Position numbers and translations under genes: made by a program
Notes under the pieces: generated by a model
Seen by the model: the letters and a program-made list of their open reading frames with translations, nothing else
Told to the model about the DNA's origin: nothing
Databases searched by the model: none
Shown: one piece after another, positions 55,601 through 64,000 of the stretch
How positions within the stretch are numbered: the stretch's first letter is position 1
Layout: each line of letters opens with the position of its first letter
Assembly (NCBI GenBank): GCA_037157565.1
Contig: JAZHRO010000003.1
Span: 40,065,001-40,129,000, forward strand
Origin: Thalassia testudinum
Taxonomy: Eukaryota > Streptophyta > Magnoliopsida > Alismatales > Hydrocharitaceae
DNA length: 64,000 nt
Reading direction: 5' to 3'

Positions 55601-56884
55601 GTCCTTGATGAACCTCCTATAGAATCCCACATGACCAAGAAATAATCGAATTTGTTTAAAAAATATGGGAGGAGGAAGTTCAGAGATAGCATCAACCTTA
55701 GCTTTGTCAATTTCAATTCCCCGTTCAGAAATTACATGACTCGAGATGATGCCTTCTTGTGTCATGAAATGACTCTTTTCCCTGCTAAAGACCAATCTTG
55801 TTTTGATGCATCTTTTAAGGATCATTTCAAGGTTAGCCAGGCAAGAATCAAATGATTCTCTAAAACTAGAGAAACCATCCATGAAGACTTCCAAAAACTC
55901 TCCCACCATGTCAGAGAATATGATTAACATACACCTTTGAAAAGTTGTGGGTGCATTACATAAGCCGAATGGCATCCTACAGAAAGAAAAGGTTACGTAG
56001 GGACAGGTGAAAGTCATTTATTCCTGATCATCGGGATGGATAGGGACTTTATTATATACTAAGTAACTGTCTATATAACAGAAGTAGTTCTGCCTAGCTA
56101 GTCTTTCAAGGATTTGATTGATAAAGGAAAAAGGGAAATGATCCTTTTTTGTGGCTGTGTTCAGTTTCCTACAATCGATACAAACCCTCCAAGAGGAAGC
56201 TGAACGAGTTGTGACATATTCTCCTTTCTTGTTAGCCACAACAGTAATCTCGGCTTTCTTGGGAACAATTTGTACAGGACTTACCCAAGGACTATCAGAG
56301 ATCGGATAAATGATTCCTATGTCGAGCCACTTGATATTTTCCTTCTTGACCACTTCTCGCATATTAGGGTTTAATCTCCTCTACATTTGGCGAGAAGGAT
56401 GGGATCCATCTTCCATGAATATTTTGTGATTGCAGTAAGATGGCTCGATCCCCCTAAGGTCTTGAATGGTCCAACCAATTGCCTCCTTGTGTTCCTTTAG
56501 AACCTTGATCAGTTTAATCTCTTGCTCAATTAATCTGGCACTGATAATCACAGGGAGTGTCTTTTGTGGTCCCAAAAACTGATATTTCAGACTCTCAGGC
56601 AATGGCTTCAATTCAAGCTGGGGCAGGTTTAGGATTGAAGGTAAGGATGATGCTGATGAAGATTCATCAAGAGGAAGAGGTTGAAAGTGAACAAAATCAA
56701 TAACCTCTTCAGAATGTGGTGGATTTTCCACAGAGGGTTTCGAGTCAGATCCATCACAACAGGAGGAACTTTCAATTGCAGAAACCGCCATACATGTTTC
56801 AATATTCAAGTTGTCTTCCTCAAGTTCCCCTATAAATTCACAATCCTTGAATTTGTTAATTGCCTTAAAAATATCCAATTTCAA
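55601..56884 (-). pseudogene. Reverse transcriptase of F1-c
   Basis: Acidic N-terminal spacer, then LELKPLPESLKYQFLG and AIGWTIQDLRGIEPSYCNHKIF. TAG near 56378 replaces the Gln of RQMQRRLNPN. RT blocks: KWLDIGIIYPISDSPWVSPVQIVPKK, WRVCIDCRKLNTATKKDHFP, YFCYIDSYLVYNKV, TAA at 56018 in EKTTF, RMPFGLCNAPTTFQRCM. The catalytic motif reads FMDG instead of FMDD (Gly codon 55874-55876). Connection FLGHVGFYRRFIKDFSK is kept. Confidence 0.85.
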
Positions 56885-57267
56885 TTTCTAATCTCCAAAG
56901 GTGATTTCCATGCTACAGCTCTCACAGTTGATATTGGCCTTAGCAGTAGGCAGGAACGGACGCTGTGGAATGATGGGCGTGTTTCTTAAATTCTCAAGTA
57001 CATCCATGTCAAGAATAAGAAAATCTACCAGAAAATAGAAATCCTTAACCTTGACAATAACATCTTCAATAACGCCTCGTGGATTTCTGACCAAATGATC
57101 TGCTAATTGCAGCGTTACTGAAGTCGGCTGAATTCACCTAATTCGAACTTCTCGTAAAGAGAAGTCGGAATTAGGTTAATAGATGTGCCTAGATGCAGAA
57201 GTGCCCTATCAAAAGTGTAATCTCCAATGACACAAGAAATCAAAGGAGCACCTAGATCTCTCTTTTT
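56885..57267 (-). pseudogene. Aspartic protease of F1-c
   Basis: The active-site segment reads ALLHLGTSINLIPTSL: the catalytic Asp of DLG is His (codon 57193-57195). The second half is clear: NPRGVIEDVIVKVKDFYFLVDFLILDMD and FLPTAKANINCESCSMEITFGD. A shift near 57095-57110 separates the halves. The second half is in frame with RT. Confidence 0.78.
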
Positions 57268-58536
57268 CTAAGGAAGGTGATGTAGGGTAACAGAACTAGC
57301 CTGCTCGGAGAGTACCACCTTCCTCTGAATAGATTCCCTAGACTTACGCTTTTGTGTGTATAAATCCTTTAAAAATTTAGTGTAAGCGAGTATGTGTTTG
57401 ATAGTGTCGAGGAATAGGATATTGATCTCGACATTCTTCAATATATTCAAAAGCTCCTCGTTACTATCAACAGTTCCTAGGCTTAATCAAGGCATTAGGA
57501 AAAGGAACATGAGTTAAATCTTCGGAATTAGGTTCCTGAGCCTTGATTTCTTCTTTAGAGTTCTCCTTTCTCTCATTAAGCTCTCCAGGATTTGGTAGAT
57601 CAGAATCGTGTGATTGTGGATCCTGAGTTTGTTTTCCACTCGTCAAGGTGACTGAATTAACAGATGCATATGGTTTTGGGCATTGGGGAGGGTTATGAAA
57701 GACTGGAGGGGCATTATTAGCAAGAAAGCTTTCCTTTAAAGAAGAAGCAAAAGAGGAATGACCCTACTCAACCACTTGGGCATGTGCGTGCAGGTCCCTT
57801 TGATTCTCGTACCGTTGAGCTTGATTGCTCGGATTCTAGATGTTACACGGGTTGGGTACGGGTTGAGATGGCAGAGATCTAGGTTGGCGAGAATTTGCAA
57901 TGAACCCAATTTGCAAGTCATCCAGCGAAGTTTTCATTTACTGCATGAGCTAGAGCATAAATCCATGCATTTCTACCATCTGTCGATTCAAATCAACTTG
58001 CCCTATGGGTTGACAGGCATTCCAACCTAGCTGATTGACTTGATTTGGGGGCAGCTAAGTGTAAACATGACCCTGACCAATTGGTCTTTGTCGAGCATAG
58101 TTGCTGGGTCAGAATTGGGTCCGCTACCTCAACTTTTTCCAAGAGAAATTAGGGTGGTTCCTCTAACTCGGATTATAAGCATTGGAGTAAGGGTTGGACA
58201 TAACGTTCTCCTGTACAGCATAGACATCCTCATAAGGCGAGCATGGAGAGAAAGAAAGGGAGGGATCAGAGAAACTGGGATCAAAGTTCCCAGTTTGGAA
58301 CCTGTGGGGTTCTGAATAATGCTAACTCACAGGTTGAGTCGCATCCAATTGATTGATGAACTCCCATCCAAAAGGAGCTCACGACGAATGGAATCTTGAA
58401 TTTTGGGATTGAGCGAATCGAGAATTATTCATTGAGTTTCTAGCCATCCACCCCTCCATCCTTTTGGTAACCAAGTCCACCTTATCATGTTTATTGCAAA
58501 TCAGTTCCATATTGAATGAATGAGAATCGTGGATGT
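57268..58536 (-). pseudogene. gag: gag of F1-c, partial
   Basis: Only the C-terminal part remains; F2-c cut it just before DSHSFNMELICNK. Then VDLVTKRMEGWMARN, QNSRFHSS, the worn YEDVYAVQENVMSNPYSN-like and NHPNFSWKK-like blocks near 58140-58230, the Pro/Asn linker and VEINILFLDTIKHILAYTKFLKDL (about 57430) before protease. Several shifts and stops. Confidence 0.75.
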
Positions 58537-61305
58537 TAACGTGGCTAGATCGTGTTTTAACAAATATCTCATTGTGATATACATGAACTTTCCGCGAAAA
58601 TAAATAAAAATTTATAGCTCGAAAATCAAAGTATCCGAGGTTGAACACAGGGAGCAATCTGAGTATTCCAAAACTTGAGAGCACAACTTTCAAATAAAAA
58701 GAAATGACTAGTTCAATAGAAGTGACATGAGAATGATATAGAAAGAAATTTCTCAAAAAGAATGGACGTCTGATATTGCATCAGAGATCTTAAAGTATTT
58801 CTCAGATTACTCTTTTCTGTTGGTGATTTGCTCTGCTGCAGCTCTGGTTGCTCCTTTTCATTTTCTTCCTTAGCTACTTCTGCTCCTCTTTTTCCTTCTC
58901 TTCTTGATTCTCTTCTTGCGGCCAAGTCCTGGCTTTACCTCTTCTTAGGTTGCCTTCTCCTTTTTCTTCCTCTTCTTGCTTTGCCTTCTTGCTTATTTGT
59001 CTGCCCCTTGATCTCTCTCTTCTTCTTTCTTGGTCTATTGTACCTCTGCTTCAGGGTGTTCTTCTTCTTCTTCTTCCTCGCTTGCAAAGACTAAGTCCCT
59101 GCTTCCTTCATTAGCTGCTTCCTCCTTAGTGTCCTCTTCCTGCACACAAGCACCATGCAACAAAACCTACTCCCCTACCCAGACATCTCTCTCTCTCTAA
59201 ATCACTCTTCGGTACGCTCTCCCAGAGCCAGGCAATCGGGTCGGGTCACATGCCTGGGTCTAGGCGCACATGCGTGGGTGTGGTGCGCGAGGACTGCTCA
59301 GGAGGGGGGTAGTCGAGTCGGGGCACCAGATCAGTGGGATGAAGTCAGGGACGAGGTGCGTGGATAGGTGAGGAGGGACCTCACCCCAGTGTATTCAAGG
59401 CAACCCAATGATAGCACAAAATCAATATAAAGTACTCATGCGCCTTGAGACTTATCGAGGTGGGACTAATGCTTCACTGCTCTTTCTCATGTGCCCGCAG
59501 CAGACCGTTCCTCCAATTGTAGCAACTGCAGGTCTCGCGGCACCACTTGTTAGAACAGATGACTTCGCAAGATCTCCCTGAATCTGCTGCACCTGGAATC
59601 CTGAAGTCCTTCAACTTGGAGAGAGCGTGCAACCTCCTCGAGTCAACGCTAATGGCGGCTGAAGCTCAAATCCTGCTCAACACAAAAAGGGCCTTGCGGC
59701 TCTATCAGACCACAGGGTGACCTTCGCCGTGTCACTGCAAAGGTGAGGCAGTAGGTGGCAGGCCACAGGGTTGCCTAGGCATGCATGCCTAGGTTGCTCT
59801 GTGGTAGGACTTATGGGTTTGGTCAGGGGGTGGTCGTGGCAGTGTAGGCGGCCTATGGATGAGTGGAGGATATTCAGTGGAGTATGGTGGAGGTTATGCG
59901 GTGGTTGGTGAGACGTGTGGAGCTACGAAGTGACGGGGACGTCTCACCGGAGGGTGGCTAGAGATGAGGAAGATGGCGGTGGATAGTGACGATCGAGGGG
60001 CGGTTGTGTGAAATAAAGTGAGGAAAATGAAAGAGTGGAAGATAGGGAACTTATCTCGATTGTTGGGAGTGAAAGGGGGGCAGTGGAGACAGATGTCTCG
60101 TTTGTTCCATCGTAGGAGAAGATGGCCTTGAGGGAGATAATGGCGACGAGGAGGAGGTCAGGGAGGCGCACGCCTGGTGCAACGCGACGCGAGAGGATGA
60201 GGCGGAGTGAACCCTGCTACTGGTATGGCAGCAGAGCAACAAGAGGGAGGAGGAAGAATCGTCGGAGCTGGCAGGCTTCTTGGCCAGAGAATGGAGAGAT
60301 GAAATTTGGAGGGTTCTATGGCCAGAAAAAGTCTGAGAGATTCACAGAGGGTCGGGGGTCCTTTTATAAGTGCTAGCTGAGCTTCTGGTGCATGGAGGGC
60401 AAGCCTTCAGCCACCGTAGTATCGCCGGAGAAGGAAGGTAGTTGGGATCCCAAATCTTTCATGCGTTCGCACGAGAGATTGGACAGAAATCAAAGATTGT
60501 GATTGGGCTCAGATGGACGGGGATTCCTCAGAGAATGCCCCTTCCAATTTTGGGAGGAGATCTCTGAGGGATCAGGGAGTATCCCCCCTCCCTTCCTTCC
60601 CGGAGAAGGATTCCTCCCCATTAATGGAGGAGGGACCTGTTTGTAAAAGTGGCGAGGAAGCTTGGTTGTATTATGTAATGGATTTCAAAAGATAAGGGTC
60701 AAAATGTAATTGGGTGTACTAATTTGCAAAGTAGGTCAAGATGACCTCCCCTTAGGTACAAATTTTGGTACAAACCTAATTGTGACCTAAGGAATCAAAT
60801 GGTGAAGTTGGATTTTAGGTTTGACCACATTTAACTGGACATTTTTGTGTAAAAGCATAAATTAGGTCAATTGATGAGCTACGACCCCAATCTAGGTCAA
60901 ACTAGGTTCCAAAAGCCAAATTGAACATTCTACACGCTAGGGGATATTTTTCCATGAATTTTAGAGAGTTTACATGATTTTTATCCTGACCGAAGCCTTG
61001 TTGAATTAAGCAGGTCTATTTTAGGGTTACCAGATGACATTTAATTCCAAGATTGCACATGAACCCATTTCTGATTGAATCAACCCACTTTTTATCTTAT
61101 TTAGACCATTTGACCTATGTTTTATCTCTAAGAAATCCCATTTATGTACTGCAATGGTAAAATTGCAGGTTTAACCATTATTTCATGTTTGCTTCTCAGA
61201 ACACTTATTCCTTCAATTAAGCCTTCTTCTAAGTTATGCAGGAGCTGTTATTCTCTTTATTAGGTCAAAATGAGCTAGTTATGGCTCATGATGAGTCTCT
61301 CATCA
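58537..61305 (-). repeat. 3' LTR of F2-c
   Basis: Reverse complement starts TGATGAGAGACTCATCATG. Homologous to F2-b LTRs (for example 59215-59300 with 50985-51090). Sense-strand purine-rich tract opposite about 58850-59110. TATA box TTTTATA at 60362-60368. ORFs within are not conserved in the other F2 LTRs. Confidence 0.83.
60362..60368 (-). promoter_or_regulatory. TATA box of the F2-c LTR
   Basis: TATAAAA on the minus strand, just inside a GC-rich U3 half. Confidence 0.55.
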
Positions 61306-62916
61306 TACCCCCATGCCTAGCTTTTGCTAGTCCCTTAGCAAAATTTCAAGGTTTTAACTTCTGTTCTGGACCGTGAGTGTCTGTCATCAGTTTTGATAAG
61401 TGCTTTTCATTTTCTTTTGTGATTAGGTCAGAATGCCGACAATAGGCCTAGAGGTACTCAAGTATCAACCAAAATCCAGACCAGACCCACTTCAGCCACA
61501 GTCCTCCGCAAAGGTTTTTAAGGCCCGCAAAAACTAACCTAGGGTTTGTTGGACACCGCGGTTAAAGCACCCGTGCTTGAGACATTTTTAGCCTAGGTTC
61601 AGTTTGCAATGTGTTTTTTGTAAGAGAGAGACAAAAGATTTATTTGTTTGGAGAGTTTTCTCTATCTTTTCCTTTTATTTCTAGCTTCGGATTGGCTTCT
61701 CAACTCGGCCTATATCGAATTCCTCATCCCCATCATCAATCCTCAAGGGTCCCTGGCTATCGATGCTTCGAGATAGCACCAGCCATGGCAACCCCCATAA
61801 CCCTAGATTTTGAGATTTCGGGATAATCCCACCCATGGTGTTCCATGGCCGAATTTAGACCCTGGCGATCGACATTTCGTGATAATGTCGCCCATGATAT
61901 GTGAACCAGCAGGTGCTTACATGCCCCTAGTAGGATATTTAAATATCCTAAGAGACAAGCATCGAGGAGATGATATGTTGTTACGCATCTTCGAGGGGAA
62001 TTTCTTGCCTCTCTACACTGGGAACTCGTCCAAATCAACATGTGTTGATCAGCCGCTCCTAATCTAGGTGACTTTTTCAGAACATTGAAATGCTTTTTGC
62101 GTGATTTTGATATTTTTGCGCACTGAACCAGACTGTGTGTGAATTGGGGTGCCTAGGTTACTGAATCCCGCAAACTGAAGGTCAGTTAACAAGGCCGAAT
62201 GCTTCCTCAGACTTAGACTTAATACTTAAGCTTTGCATTTTCCCCAACCTCTTGAGGATTATCCAGATTTTAGCAAATACGTGAATTTTTAAGCTAATGA
62301 ATCTAGCTCAAGAGGCCTAAGACCAGTGTTCCCGTTAATCCCTTATTTTGTCTCCTTAGCACTTTTCTATTATTTTTCTCTTTTCTTGATCTGGTCTAGA
62401 ACTACAGTTAATCACTTAATCTTTTACTAATGACTATTTCTTTTTCTTTTTCATTTTGTGCTTCCTTTCTGGCATTTTGCTCTTTTCCTCCTCTCATTTT
62501 GTATGGCTCGAATTATTTCTCCCCCATCCTTATTTCTATTTCTTTTTTTTTTTTCAAGATTTTTTTTTGAATTGAAACCTTTTCTTGATATGGATTTTCC
62601 TGACATTTTGCACTTTTATACCCCCCATGCCTTAGATTTGCAATGTCCCCAATATAAATTAGGTGGGTTTGATTTCAGCTTAGTTCATGCATTGGGACAG
62701 GTGTTGGGTGAGTGAACGGGTCAAAGTGACTTGTTGCGAATGATTTCTAATCTCTGGTAGGGGTACCTGAGGTGAAGTCGGTTGTTTTAATGGATGAACC
62801 CTAAAGTGCAAAATGAATTCCACGTAGAAATGTCAAAAAAGGTTTAAGGTTTTTCAAAGAATGACAGGTTGCCTCCCGTTAAGCGTTGAGTTTTACGCCA
62901 TCGGCTGGGTGTAATG
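61306..62916 (-). other. 3' UTR and PPT of F2-c
   Basis: PPT (rev. comp. CTAGGCATGGGGGTA), hairpin 61322-61343, triplicated motif about 61767-61900, stem-loop 61913-61962 with the 20-bp perfect palindrome TAGGATATTTAAATATCCTA at 61931-61950, inner GGCATGGGGGGTA tract at about 62620-62633. Confidence 0.8.
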
Positions 62917-64000
62917 AGCTCAAGGGGAATGGAGGGTAAAGGATGACTCAGCCGAATTTGTATCAATCATGTCAATGAACGGTTTGAGTCTCTGACCGTT
63001 CACAACAAAGGGTTTGAAATCATGGCTGAGTGGGCTGATTTCAATTGCTCCATTTCCAAAGATTTGTCGGACTAGGTAGGGTCCGACCCACTTAGATCGT
63101 AGCTTTCCTGGGAATAATTTGAGTCGGGCATCAAAGAGTAAAACCTTTTGACCAGGATGAAAGATTTTTCTAGAAATGTGTTTTCCATGAAAAGCTTTAA
63201 CCCATTCTTTGTAAATTCGCTAGTTCTCATACGCGTCGTGGCGTAATTCATTGATCTCACTTATTTGAAGCCTTCTGCGGGTTCCAACCTTAGAAAGATC
63301 TAAATTGCAATTCCTTACTGCCCAATAGGCTTTATGCTCCAATTCGAAGGGGAGGTGACATGCCTTCCCGTACACCAGTCTGAAGGGAGACATTGCTAAT
63401 TGGGTTTTGTGGGCGGTCTTATAGGCCCACAATGCTTCCGGAAGCCTAGAAGACCAATCTTTTCAATCAAGTCGAACAGTAACCTGAAGGATTTTCTTGA
63501 CTTCTTGGTTTGATAGCTCAGCTAGACCATTAGTTTGGGGGTGGTAAGGAGTAGAGATTTGATGTGACACCCCGTATTTGGTCATTAGTGACCTAAATTG
63601 GGCATTTGTAAAATGGGTCCCTCTGTTGGAGATTATTGCTCGGGTAGTCAACGACGTAGTCAATGACCTCAAGGGGAATGGAGGGTCGGAATGGCTTCTA
63701 TCCACTTGGACACGTAGTCAACGACGAGTAAGATGTATTCGAAGCCATCCGAGATCGGGAAGGGTCCCATGAAATCGATCCCCCAGATGTCAAAAATTTC
63801 ACATACCAGGATCAGCTATAGAGGCATCATGTCTCGATGGCTCATGTTGGCCATGGTCTGGCAACGGGTACATGCCTTATAGTGATCGTATGCACACCAT
63901 CGAATTATCTGATCAGCACCAATGCAGAATAGATACGGGTCTTCCCATAGGTAATACTTAGCATCGGAACGCAATTTGTCCTTCTTGGCCTTCGGCCAAT
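62917..64000 (-). pseudogene. Integrase of F2-c, partial
   Basis: From the window end: worn zinc-finger region with only the C-x2-C half (ACTRCQTM near 63865), [35 protein letters not shown] (from about 63795), AIISNRGTHFTNAQF with the second catalytic Asp changed to Asn (codon 63625-63627), and GLAELSNQEVKKIL with the Glu. Then [48 protein letters not shown] and a [36 protein letters not shown] and VNGQRLKPFIDMI. Stop TGA at 62917-62919. A short duplicated stretch near 63650-63720 disturbs the core. Confidence 0.83.

Larger units (their letters stand above)
35200..58536 (-). mobile_element. F1-c: minus-strand F1 element, split by F2-b and cut by F2-c
   Basis: Order on the minus strand from high to low: partial gag, protease, RT, RNase H, integrase, 3' UTR, [F2-b], end of 3' UTR, PPT, 3' LTR. 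Its 5' end lies beyond F2-c outside the window. From 57094 to 54950 the coding frame is continuous apart from stop codons. Gag-pol matches F1-a closely. Confidence 0.85.
58537..64000 (-). mobile_element. F2-c: minus-strand F2 element, 3' end in window
   Basis: 3' LTR 58537-61305, 3' UTR, and the C-terminal half of integrase; the rest continues past the window end. It lies in the gag of F1-c; the five bases before it, gatgt (58532-58536), are the likely target duplication to look for on the far side. Unlike F2-b it keeps pol, so it represents the autonomous type of this family. Confidence 0.83.

Noticed and set aside
1..64000. Host genes, tRNA or rRNA genes
   Set aside because: None seen; all coding-like stretches belong to retrotransposons or are chance ORFs in LTRs. 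tRNA-Asp matches are 18-base PBS sites only.

Overview
The window comes from a nuclear plant genome, almost certainly an angiosperm with a large, repeat-rich genome. I found no host gene. Nearly all 64 kb is nested retrotransposon sequence. Evidence for a plant: primer-binding sites match the 3' end of plant tRNA-Asp (TGGCGCCATTGCCGGGGA at 17382-17399); gag-pol is of the Athila type of Ty3/gypsy elements (protease motif DLG, no visible env); one plant L1-type LINE is present; and one copia-like solo LTR is present. Species cannot be told from this sequence.

Names used here. Family F1 (LTR about 1.35-1.83 kb): F1-a on + (LTRs 1-1186, cut by the window start, and 29278-32468), F1-b on - (7583-27383), F1-c on - (35200 to at least 58536), and a solo LTR on + (9108-10880). 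Family F2 (LTR about 2.7 kb): F2-a on + (32469-35199, 3' end only), F2-b on - (37548-53067) and F2-c on - (58537 to beyond 64000). Family F3 (LTR 1.84 kb): one copy on + (15538-25898), which shares its 3' untranslated region with F2.

Nesting, outer to inner. F2-a is the oldest visible host. F1-a sits in its 3' UTR and F1-c in its LTR. F1-b lies inside the F1-a integrase gene, so that gene stops at 7577 and resumes at 27384. F1-b in turn holds the F1 solo LTR (in its 3' UTR) and F3 (in its 5' leader). F1-a's 3' LTR holds the copia-like solo LTR. F1-c is split by F2-b (in its 3' UTR) and cut by F2-c (in gag). F2-b holds the LINE (43602-48960). Target-site duplications support most steps.

Coding state. 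F1-a, F1-c, F3 and F2-c carry recognisable gag, protease, reverse transcriptase, RNase H and/or integrase, all broken by stop codons, frameshifts or lost catalytic residues. Many stops lie at Gln or Trp codons (CAG/CAA to TAG/TAA, TGG to TAG/TGA), as expected from C-to-T decay of methylated DNA. F1-b has gag and protease but no pol; an acidic unrecognised reading frame takes its place. F2-b has no gag or pol at all and carries a long acidic unrecognised ORF between LTRs and UTRs of F2 type.

The most interesting signals are non-coding. All seven 3' UTRs carry a hairpin directly before the polypurine tract, with a compensatory change in one copy. F2 and F3 share a second stem-loop with compensatory changes followed by a triplicated motif. 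Several LTRs begin with an inverted repeat whose sequence differs but whose pairing is kept. F2-b and F1-b are candidate non-autonomous elements with unexplained proteins.
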